From positions 1 through 42,678 of the forward strand of contig JAJPJC010000386.1 in assembly GCA_021324445.1 (NCBI GenBank): 42,678 nt of DNA, read 5' to 3'. A model generated the notes under the pieces. That model searched no databases and was not told where the DNA came from. It saw only the letters and a program-made list of their open reading frames with translations. Within the stretch, counting starts at the first letter, position 1. Each line of letters begins with the position of its first letter. The stretch is from Isosphaeraceae bacterium. GTDB taxonomy: Bacteria > Planctomycetota > Planctomycetia > Isosphaerales > Isosphaeraceae. The translations under genes were made by a program, and so were the position numbers. Of the stretch, positions 1 through 7,479 are shown piece after piece.

Positions 1-1
1 G

Positions 2-214
2 AACTTTTGCACCGGCGATTACCTGAGCGGGATCGCGGCCCGCGACGCGGTTTTCCTGATTCGGCACCACGCCGGAACCAAGCTGCACCCGCTGGGGCCT
101 GAGACGCGCGGCCGCCGCCGCGGGGACGCCACCATCAGCGAACAACGGGTCCGGGCCGGTTGCCTGGAGTGCCGGTGCATCCTGATCCGACTGAGAACGC
201 CCCTGCTTTTGTAA
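2..214 (+). mobile_element. IS4-like transposase fragment (partial at left edge)
   Basis: Frame 2 is open from the window edge and reads NFCTGDYL, then DAVFLIRHHAG, to a TAA at 212-214. This resembles the part of planctomycete IS4-family transposases that follows the second catalytic Asp (a D-x-NFCT stretch, then a V-I-R-Q-H-type strand). The fragment stops far short of the usual C-terminal YREK-bearing region, so the element is broken on this side. It abuts the end of a truncated antitoxin gene on the opposite strand, which suggests that insertion or deletion at about 205-214 damaged both. The family assignment comes from motif resemblance only. Confidence 0.5.
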
Positions 215-342
215 ACACGGATCAGGCCCTCATCCGTGCCGGGCGCGACCAGGTCGCGGACGTTCACCACCTCGCCCGGCGCCTGAACTTGCACCTCCGT
301 GCCTTCGGGGAGCTTGACCGGCTCCATCGGGCGAAACTTCAC
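205..342 (-). pseudogene. DUF104-like antitoxin fragment
   Basis: From a GTG at 342 the minus strand reads FRPMEPVKLPEGTEVQV, the signature of DUF104/AF2212-like antitoxins (a run of 'F-x-P-x-x-PV-x-LPEGT'). The usual N-terminal dozen residues are absent because a TAA lies 15 bases upstream, which is also the stop of the frameshifted U32 gene. Similarity continues to about LIRVYKS and then ends where the transposase fragment begins; the reading frame runs on into unrelated residues to position 19. I read it as a truncated, probably non-functional antitoxin. No PIN partner is present next to it. Confidence 0.45.
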
Positions 343-354
343 TTCATTTCTGGA

Positions 355-2950
355 TTACAGGACGGCGAGCGGCCCACGCGTGACCCCGTATTGGCCCGTG
401 GCTTTCAGGTCACGCCAGAGCTGTTTTGCATCACGACGGCCTTCCAAAACATCTCGGTAAAGGCCGATGATTCGCTCCACCGCAGCCGCGTCCTCCCAGG
501 AATTCGATACGCAAGTACCTGGTGCCATGAGAGATAAGGCGAGGCAGGTACTCAGCCGCGGTCTGGGGCACGGCGTTGAAAAGAGTATTTCGGCAACCCA
601 CATCCGCAGTGAGCGGATGCTCAGACCCGACCCGATCCCGAAGCTTAACGGTATGCTGATCACAGGGGCGTCCGCAGTTGGTCTTATCAGTGCCGGGGGA
701 GAGGAAGGCACAGTACAGACAGAACTCCATGTGGAACATCGGAATTTGCTGATGGATCACAACTTCGAGCCACGATGAGGGGGTCGCGCGGAGGAGATCG
801 AGAAGCTGATCGACGTTGAGGTCATAAGAGGCCGTGACTCGCACCGCACCCCGGGCTTTGAGCAGCTCGACCGAGAGCGGGTTGGCGGCGTTGAGCGAGA
901 AGTCGGCCACGAAGGGAATGCCGCGCTCCGAGCAGAAGCGCATCCCGCCGGCATTGCGCACCAGGATGCCGTCGGCCCCTCGCCTGGCCAGGTAGCTGAA
1001 GAGGTTGCCCTCGCCCGGCTTCTCGATGCGCGGAGTGGCCAGGTAGAGCGACGCCGACCCGCGCCGCGCTGCGGCGACGGCTTCGGCGTAGCGCTTGATG
1101 TCTTGATAGTCGGCGTAGATCGTCTGGACTCCCCGGGCCATGGCCGCCTCGACCTGGTCGGTCCGGCGGCACAACACGATCAGCTCGGCCGGGGCCGGAG
1201 GGTCTCCATCCGGATCAGACGGCCTGGTGCGCTCGGCCAGGGTCGGAGCCAACAGGATCGGCAGGACCGGCTCCGCGACGATCGCGCGGGGCGGGGCGGC
1301 CGCGGCCATCTCGTCGAGTCGCGCGACCAGCTCGCGGCGCAATTGATTGAGCAGGCTCATCGGCACCATGGGCCGTCCTTCGATCGTGGCGTGCACCTGG
1401 CCCAGCTCATAGATCGTGCCGCCCAGCCGGCCGAGCTGACTCGTGAAGAGCGCCGCATCGGCGGCTCGGGTTTCGGCCTGCGCCAGCGGCTCGGTTGCTT
1501 GCACCGTGGCGCATCGGCCGGTCGCGGCCCGGCCCGCGATCCGCAGCGGCTGGCCCGCGACGGCCACAACGTCGATGTCCAGGTCCACCTTGCGATGGGG
1601 CGGACCCTCGAACGACCGGCGCAGCCGGCGGGTCAAGTCCGGATCGTCCGTCTTCCACACCCGCTGCCCGACGGCCAGCCGGTGCAAATCAATCGCCTCG
1701 CGTCCGAACCGCAGCTCGACCGGACCCGTGAAGCCGCCTGCCGCGTCCGCCACGCCGTCAGGCTTCGCTCGCCCGGCGAGTGGGAGGACCTGATAGATCC
1801 GCCCGCCCTGCTCGTTCCGGCCGCTGGCTTCGTCGCCGTCGAAGACCAGGCCGTCGCCGGGCTTGACCGGGGCGCCGGCGCGGATGCGGACGCCCGAGCC
1901 GGTGACGGATTCCACCACGCCGAGGAAAATCCCCCGCTTCTTGGCATAGTCGCCGCGGACCAGGACCTTGTGGTTGTTGCCGTCGAGGAACCCATGGGAG
2001 AAGCCGCGCGAGAATGAGAGCTGCATCTCCTGAACGTCGCGGGGCGTGAACTCGATCGGCCGGCCGGTCCAGACGGCGTCGATCGCCCTGCGGTAGTGGC
2101 GGGTGATGTTCGCGACGTATTCGGCCGTCTTGAGCCGGCCCTCGATCTTCAGCCCGGCGACGCCCAGCTCGATCAGCCGGGGGATCACGTCATACGCGGC
2201 CAGGTCCTGCGGGCTGAGCAAGTACTGGATGTTGTCCAGGTCGACGACCTGCCCGTCGCAGACGATTTGATAGGGCATGCGACACGCCTGGGCACACTCG
2301 CCCCGATTCGCCGACCGGCCCCCGAGCGCCTCGCTGGTCAGGCACTGGCCGGAATAGGCGACGCACAGCGCGCCATGGACGAACACCTCCAGGGGCATGT
2401 CGGTCGCCTCCCGGATGCGGCGGATCTCGGTGATCGCGAGTTCCCGGGCCAGGATGACCCGAGAGCAGCCCAGCTCGCGGGCCAGCTCGACCCCCTCCGC
2501 GCTGGTGATCGACATCTGCGTCGAGGCGTGGATCTCGACGTCGGGCGAGACCGACCGGATCAAGCGGGCCAGCCCGAGATCCTGGACGATGAGCGCGTCG
2601 ACGCCGGCCCGGATCAACTCGCGGACCGTCGCCTCGAGGCCCGGCAGCTCGTCGGTGAAGGCCAGCGTGTTGAGGGTGACATAACCCTTGACGCCCCGAC
2701 CATGCAGGAGGGCCAGGACCTCGGGCAAATCGGTCCCGTCGAAGTTGTGGGCGCGGATCCGGGCGTTGTGCCGCTGGAGGCCGAAGTAGACGGCATCGGC
2801 ACCGTTCTCGACCGCGGCGAGCAGGCAGGTGCGATCTCCCGCCGGGGCCAGGAGCTCGGGCTTGGCGCGCGGATGCGTGGAGGCCGCAGAGCCTACTTCT
2901 CCAGGACTCACACCGGTTTGGGTCCGATCCGCTTGCGCCGCTGACTCCAT
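355..2950 (-). CDS. U32 family peptidase-like protein, apparent frameshift
   Basis: The protein begins with the U32 signature PELLAPAGD and has the cysteine block of this family (SGQCLTSEALGGRSANRGEC followed by AQAC), which in RlhA/UbiU/TrhP-type members binds a [4Fe-4S] cluster. A second cysteine group, FCLYCAF and NCGRPC, lies in the C-terminal half. At about 864 residues it matches long bacterial U32 proteins linked to rRNA or tRNA hydroxylation; the substrate here is unknown. The frame breaks at 495-497: removing one C from a CCC run (plus strand) joins RYLRIEFL to EDAAAVERIIGLYRD, and the total length then becomes an exact number of codons. ATG 2950 is preferred (GAGG six bases upstream); ATG 2962 is possible. 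Whether the extra base is real or a read error cannot be told here. Confidence 0.85.
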
Positions 2951-3226
2951 ACCAAGCCTCATGGTACCTGCATGGGGGTCCGATTCCCTTTGCTCTGCTT
3001 CCAGTGTAGCGATGGGCGAGGAATCCGCCACCACCGCTTCGAGCCGCGAACCGTGCGGATTGTTCCTTCGTCCAGCAGCCTGAGCCGCGACGCCCAATCG
3101 CGGTGAACCTGGGTCGAGGACGCTTGTTGCGGTACTGGCCTTCTTGCTCGATCCACGTGCTCTCGGCGAGAATGACTGTGAGCCCCGTGTGATGATCCCC
3201 AGGTCGAATTGCCGTGAGGTGACGAT

Positions 3227-3430
3227 ATGAGTGAGGCCGTTCGCGAGATCCTTCATCGGATCGAACCACTCCCCGCAGAGGACCGCTTGATCCTCGAAGA
3301 GCGGCTGGCCGAATTAGCGGAGGCCGAGTGGAAGCGCGAAGCTGAGCAGGCGCGCCAGATCGCCCGCGAACGCGGCCTGGATCAGGCGGCGATCGACCAG
3401 GTCATCCAGGATCTTCGCCATCCATCATGA
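3227..3430 (+). CDS. Small antitoxin-like protein (partner of PIN toxin)
   Basis: This 67-residue acidic, helix-rich protein (EERLAELAEAEWKREAEQARQIARERGL) begins at an ATG preceded by GAGGTGA. Its stop overlaps the start of the PIN gene by four bases (ATGA, 3427-3430), the usual layout of a type II toxin-antitoxin pair with the antitoxin first. I do not recognise a named antitoxin family. As the toxin gene next to it is broken, it may now be a solitary antitoxin. The antitoxin role is inferred from size, order and overlap. Confidence 0.6.
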   Translation: MSEAVREILHRIEPLPAEDRLILEERLAELAEAEWKREAEQARQIARERGLDQAAIDQVIQDLRHPS

Positions 3431-3793
3431 AGGTGTTCTTTGACACGAATGTTTGCGTCGCGGAGGCTCTCCTCGGGCAGATGGCGGAACAATTGCTCGA
3501 GGCGACCGAGCGCGCTTCCTGGCGGATCTACGCCAGCCTTTATCTGCTCGATGAGCTCGAGCGCGTTCTGACGGAAAAGCTCGGCTTTTCTCGTCGGTTG
3601 GCGAATCTATCTTAGAGGCGAATCCATCACAGGGCCAAGCTCGTCGAGCCCCGCGCGTCCCGGCATGCCGGATGCCAGGATCCGGCGGTTAGTCCCATCC
3701 TTCGGGCAGCCTTGGCTGCGGTGCCGACTACCTGGTCACGAATGATGCTCATCTGCTCGCCCTCGATCCTTGCGAAGGACTCCGGGATCGGTC
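3427..3793 (+). pseudogene. PIN-domain toxin pseudogene
   Basis: The start reads MKVFFDTNVCVAEAL, with the first catalytic Asp of PIN ribonucleases (FDTN). An in-frame TAG at 3613-3615 cuts the product to 62 residues. Past that stop the same frame keeps PIN-like residues (KLVEPRASRH, PILRAALAA). After a one-base loss at about 3720-3721 the next frame gives ADYLVTNDAHLL, the conserved C-terminal catalytic block of COG1569 PIN toxins. Full-length relatives have about 140 residues. One nonsense mutation and one frameshift make an active toxin unlikely. Confidence 0.75.
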
Positions 3794-4200
3794 CGACGGC
3801 CGCAGGTCGATCGTCCTCGGCAGCGCTTGGGGGACGGTCTCCGGCGGCCGGGCGCCCGAGGCGAACGCGGTGGCCGCGTCGACCAGGATCGCGTGCTGGA
3901 AGACCGGCGCCCGCTTCCGGACGTCGTCCAGGGTCGGGTAGCGCACCCGGTTTCAGCGGAGGAACCGGCGGAACGGGCCGCCCGCGAAACCGTCGTCGTC
4001 GACCCTCGGGGCCGTGCAATCGTAGGCGTAATCCGCGGCCGTGCCCGCGAACCGGGTGTTCCGCGCCCGGCAGTCGCGCACCCGTTCCGGCGTCCAGAGC
4101 ACGCTCGGTGGACCGTGCTTCACCATGGTGTTGTGGAAGATCGGGCAGCCCGAGGGGCTGGGGTGCAGCTTGAACGGCTCGACCGCCACGTTGTGCATCG
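3749..4200 (-). pseudogene. Right-handed beta-helix protein remnant
   Basis: The minus strand reads VAVEPFKLHPSPSG, then FHNTMVKHGPPSVLW, RNTRFAGTAADYAYDCTAP, an in-frame TGA at 3953-3955, and VRYPTLDDVRKRAP. The two halves join in one frame if the TGA is read as the TGG it probably was (FLRWNRVRYP). The 'FHNT' and 'RNTRFAGTAADYAYDCT' phrases are typical of extracellular parallel beta-helix proteins of planctomycetes. The N-terminal coils of such proteins are missing, so only a C-terminal piece survives. Its 3' end overlaps the decayed PIN gene in convergent orientation. Confidence 0.55.
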
Positions 4201-4568
4201 TGTTGCCTCCGAGACGCGCCGGCGCCGTCCTCGAGCGAGGTCCCCGGCGAACCGGCCCAGAAGGGAACCCATGCCTTCCTTCCCGGCGCGGCCCCACGCT
4301 GCCTGGGCTGGTCAGGCGGCACTCAAGGGAGATCCTACCCAGGGGCCTTCCGGAATTCTTGCGAGGTTGATGAAAACTCGACGCCATTCTCCTAGAATAG
4401 CGGACTCATCCGGCGTCAGAGACATCCGGCAACAGAGAGCCCTTTTCGACGAAGTTGCGACGGTGTTCGGTCACTGCTCCCGCGACCGATGGGGTCTTCG
4501 ACCGCCCCGATGGGTCGGCCGAGGGGTTTCGCTGTCTGATCGCTGCCGTCCGTCCGGGAACCCCGCAG
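4201..4568 (+). other. Gap upstream of the stressosome operon
   Basis: This stretch separates the decayed margin from the RsbR start. I see no convincing protein or RNA gene. It should carry the operon promoter. A TAGAAT hexamer at 4393-4398 could be a -10 element, but the nearest TTGATG (4367-4372) is 20 bases away, too far for a standard sigma-70 spacer, so I do not call a promoter. Confidence 0.4.
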
Positions 4569-5468
4569 ATGAGCCACAATGGCGTGAATCCCAGCCTGAC
4601 AACGATCCTGACCAAGCACCAATCGGCTCTGCTGTCCGACTGGGTCCGGGAACAAGCTGCGGTGCGCGGTCGCCGCGGAGCCGCCATCAGCGAATCGGAG
4701 CTCCGGCAGGAGTGTAGCGACTTCCTGGGGCGGCTCCGGGCCACCCTGGAGCGTGGCCAGGATGCCGACATCAACTCCCAGGACTGGGGGGAGGTGCGCG
4801 AGATGCTGGAGCACCTGTCGCGGTCGCGGCTGGCACTGGGCTTCAGCCCCTCGGAGACGGTGTCCTTTGTGTTCTCCCTCAAGAAGCCCCTCTTCCGCTC
4901 GCTCCGCCAGGAGCTGGCCGGTGACGCCCAGTCGCTGGGCGAGGCGACCTGGGCGACGACCGAGCTGATTGACCAGCTCGGCTTGTATACGACCGAGGTC
5001 TATCTCAAGGGCCGCGAGGAGCTCATCACCCGCCAGCAGCAGGAGCTGCTGGAGCTCTCGACCCCCGTGGTGAAGCTGTGGGAGGGGATCGTGGCGCTGC
5101 CCATGATCGGCACGCTCGACAGCGTCCGGACCCAGATGGTGATGGAGAATCTCTTGCAGAAGATCCTGGAGACGGGCTCGGCCATCGCGATCCTGGACAT
5201 CACCGGAGTTCCCACCGTCGACACGCTCACGGCCCAGCATCTGCTCAAGACCGTGGCGGCCGCCCGGCTGATGGGAGCCGAGTGCATCATCAGCGGCATC
5301 CGGCCCCCGATCGCCCAGACGATCGTCCACCTGGGCGTGGACCTCGGCACGGTCACCACCAAGGCGACTCTGGCCGATGCCCTCGCCCTGGCGCTGGAGC
5401 GGACAGGACGAGTCGTCACCCGCGTCAAGGCCGGCCGCGACGGACCCGAACATCCGGCTTGGAGTTGA
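4569..5468 (+). CDS. rsbR: RsbR-type stressosome co-antagonist (RsbRD-N + STAS)
   Basis: RsbR proteins form the stressosome scaffold with RsbS; their N-terminal domain senses signals and their C-terminal STAS domain is phosphorylated by RsbT. Here residues ~10-170 form a helical RsbRD-type N-terminal domain (LLSDWVREQ, a helix-rich region ending in REELITRQQQELLELSTPVV), followed by the STAS domain. Both phosphothreonine positions of Bacillus RsbRA have counterparts: T219 in VPTVDT and T251 in IAQTIVHLGVD. ATG 4569 (MSHNGVN) is chosen although the frame is open from 4455, because the extra residues look non-coding. Product of 299 residues. A 196-bp gap with a GGCGGC/GCCGCC hairpin (5525-5541) separates it from RsbS. 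Confidence 0.9.
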   Translation: MSHNGVNPSLTTILTKHQSALLSDWVREQAAVRGRRGAAISESELRQECSDFLGRLRATLERGQDADINSQDWGEVREMLEHLSRSRLALGFSPSETVSFVFSLKKPLFRSLRQELAGDAQSLGEATWATTELIDQLGLYTTEVYLKGREELITRQQQELLELSTPVVKLWEGIVALPMIGTLDSVRTQMVMENLLQKILETGSAIAILDITGVPTVDTLTAQHLLKTVAAARLMGAECIISGIRPPIAQTIVHLGVDLGTVTTKATLADALALALERTGRVVTRVKAGRDGPEHPAWS

Positions 5469-5664
5469 CCATCCGGAGCGAGTCGCTGCCGGAGCCCAGC
5501 CGGTCTGAGAGAACCGATCCGGTCGGGCGGCGTGTGGCCGCCGGAGGTTCCCGCCGGTCGCGCTCCCAGTCGCTTTCCCCGCTGCCGCGGAGGGCGGGCC
5601 GGCTCGTCCTCTTCCCCACTCGGAACGCCAGGGGATCTCACCCAGATTCTTGCGAGCAACCGTC

Positions 5665-6060
5665 ATGGAGCACATACCGATCCTTCACATGGGCCGTTTC
5701 CTCCTGGTGACGATCCAGGTCGACATGCACGATCGCCTGGTCATGGCCCTGCAGGAGGACCTCACCAACCGGATCACCGAGGTCGGGGCCCGGGGCGTGC
5801 TGATCGACATCTCCGCCCTGGACATGGTCGACTCGTTCATCGGGCGGACCATCGGCGATATCGCGAGCATGTCGCGCGTGCTCGACGCCGAGACGGTTGT
5901 CGTCGGCATCCGCCCGGCGGTCGCCATCACCCTGGTCGAGCTGGGCCTGACGCTTTCCGGTGTTCGCACAGCGCTCAACGTCGAGAGAGGGATGGAGCTG
6001 TTGCGCGCCGCGACGGGAATCCGCCCCGGGGAGGGTCATGATGGCGGTGTCGAAGACTGA
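5665..6060 (+). CDS. rsbS: RsbS-type STAS-domain stressosome antagonist
   Basis: A single STAS domain (131 residues) that matches RsbS: VLIDISALDMVDSFIGR, then VVVGIRPAVAITLVELGL. Ser57 in MVDSFI corresponds to Ser59 of Bacillus RsbS, the residue phosphorylated by RsbT to release the kinase from the stressosome. The start is ATG 5665 (MEHIPILHMG); TTG 5650 in the same frame adds five residues that do not look like family sequence. The 3' end overlaps the RsbT gene by 23 bases, which implies tight translational coupling and fits the fixed RsbR-RsbS-RsbT order in many bacteria. Confidence 0.92.
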   Translation: MEHIPILHMGRFLLVTIQVDMHDRLVMALQEDLTNRITEVGARGVLIDISALDMVDSFIGRTIGDIASMSRVLDAETVVVGIRPAVAITLVELGLTLSGVRTALNVERGMELLRAATGIRPGEGHDGGVED

Positions 6061-6445
6061 CTCCGTCACGGTCCGCTCTCCGACGGACATCGTCTTGATC
6101 CGCCAGGCCGTGCGGACCTGGACCGCCGAGCTGGGCTTCAGCCTGGTCGATCAGACCAAGATGATCACGGCTGCGAGCGAGTTGGCACGCAATTTGCTAG
6201 ATTACGGCGGTGGGGGCACGGTACGGTTCGAGGTGCTTCACGAGGTGGTCAAGCGGGGTTTGCGCCTGACGTTCGAGGATCAGGGTCCGGGCATCGCGGA
6301 TCTTGACCAGGCGATGACCGATGGTTACACCACGGGGCGGGGGATGGGGTTGGGCCTGGGTGGCGCCAAGCGGCTGGTCCAGGAATTTGAAATCGCCTCG
6401 CGCGTCGGCGCAGGAACGCGCGTCACGATCACGAGGTGGAAATGA
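6038..6445 (+). CDS. rsbT: RsbT-type serine/threonine kinase (switch protein)
   Basis: This 135-residue GHKL ATPase has the N-box (SELARNLLDYGGGG), the G1 box (FEDQGPGI) and the G2 glycine-rich turn (GRGMGLGLGGAKRL) of RsbT. RsbT phosphorylates RsbS and RsbR in the stressosome; once freed it activates a downstream partner, in Bacillus the phosphatase RsbU. No RsbU homolog is in the window, so the partner here is probably one of the next three gene products. ATG 6038 or 6041 can be the start; a GGAGG lies just upstream. Its TGA stop overlaps the next start as ATGA (6442-6445). Confidence 0.92.
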   Translation: MMAVSKTDSVTVRSPTDIVLIRQAVRTWTAELGFSLVDQTKMITAASELARNLLDYGGGGTVRFEVLHEVVKRGLRLTFEDQGPGIADLDQAMTDGYTTGRGMGLGLGGAKRLVQEFEIASRVGAGTRVTITRWK

Positions 6446-7479
6446 CCCGACCGCATGCCCAGTCGCTGGCTGTGATCATCGATGAGCCGACGAAGGTCGG
6501 CGAGGCCCGCCGCCGAGCGACCGCCCTGGCCGCTGCGCTGGGTTTCGACGCGCTGCGTCAGGGGACGGTGGCCTTGGTGGTCTCGGAGGCGGCGACCAAC
6601 TTGATCAAGCACGCGGGGGGCGGCGAGCTGATCGTCCTGGGTCGGGACGATCCCGCCACCGGAAGTCGGCTGGAGCTCCTCGCCCTGGACCGCGGGCCCG
6701 GCATGACCGATGTCGGCCGCTGCCTGGCCGACGGCTATTCGACGGCCGGCTCGCTGGGCAACGGGCTGGGTGCGATCCGTCGGCTGTCGGACTCCCTGGA
6801 AATCTACTCCAGCCCCGGGGGCGGGACAGTCCTCTGGGCGCGACTGGGCGCGCGGTGCGCGGCGGAAGCCGCGCGCGGGACCGCCCTGGAGTTCACCGCG
6901 GTCAGCCTGCCGGCACCTCGGCAAGACGTCTGCGGCGACAACTGGGCCGTGCTCCGCTGCGGCGACCAGAGTCTGGTGCTGCTCGTCGATGGGCTGGGAC
7001 ACGGCGCCCCGGCGGCCGAGGCGGCCGAGGCGGCGGTGCGCGTCTTCCGGTCCCAGCCTGCTGGTGAGCCGGCCGCCGTCATCGAGGCGGCACACCGGGC
7101 CCTCCGCGGCACGCGGGGGGCGGCCCTGGCGATCGCCCGTCTGGATTCGCGCCGCGGCGCGGTCCGATACGCCGGCGTGGGCAACATCGCCGGTCTGCTC
7201 CTGGACAGCCGGACCGGCCAGACCATCCGCATGATCTCCGAGAATGGCACGGTGGGCCACGCCGTACGCAAGATCCAGGCCTTCGACTATCCCTGGGCCG
7301 AGGACGCGGTCGTGATCCTGCATTCCGACGGGCTCGCCACGCGCTGGGACCTGGACAACTACCCCGGGCTGAGCCGCCGGCATCCGGCCCTGCTCGCCGG
7401 TCTCCTCTATCGCGACCACAGGCGCGGACGCGACGATGTCAGCGTGCTCGTGGCCCGCCGGGAAGGAACCGCACCGTGA
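6442..7479 (+). CDS. RsbT-like ATPase fused to RsbX/SpoIIE-type PP2C phosphatase
   Basis: Residues ~10-140 form a second GHKL domain related to RsbT (SEAATNLIKHAGGGE with Asn53; DRGPGM; SLGNGLGAIRRL). Residues ~150-345 form a PP2C/SpoIIE-like phosphatase domain (LVLLVDGLGHG, GVGNIAGLLL, ILHSDGLATRWD, DDVSVLVARR) with Asp residues at the expected metal-binding places. In Bacillus, separate RsbX dephosphorylates RsbS and RsbR to reset the stressosome, so this fusion likely performs the reset and may bind RsbS through its ATPase domain. The start is ATG 6442 within the ATGA overlap; GTG 6436 is also in frame. It overlaps the next gene by GTGA (7476-7479). Confidence 0.85.
   Translation: MTRPHAQSLAVIIDEPTKVGEARRRATALAAALGFDALRQGTVALVVSEAATNLIKHAGGGELIVLGRDDPATGSRLELLALDRGPGMTDVGRCLADGYSTAGSLGNGLGAIRRLSDSLEIYSSPGGGTVLWARLGARCAAEAARGTALEFTAVSLPAPRQDVCGDNWAVLRCGDQSLVLLVDGLGHGAPAAEAAEAAVRVFRSQPAGEPAAVIEAAHRALRGTRGAALAIARLDSRRGAVRYAGVGNIAGLLLDSRTGQTIRMISENGTVGHAVRKIQAFDYPWAEDAVVILHSDGLATRWDLDNYPGLSRRHPALLAGLLYRDHRRGRDDVSVLVARREGTAP

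Noticed and set aside
2951..3256. N-terminal extension of the U32 frame
   Set aside because: The extra ~100 residues have no family similarity and overlap the start region of the divergent antitoxin gene.
4367..4398. TTGATG ... TAGAAT as the stressosome promoter
   Set aside because: The 20-base spacer is outside the normal 16-18 range, so support is too weak to annotate.
5525..5541. GGCGGC/GCCGCC hairpin between rsbR and rsbS as a terminator
   Set aside because: No U-tract follows and the genes are functionally linked; in GC-rich DNA such short stems are common by chance.
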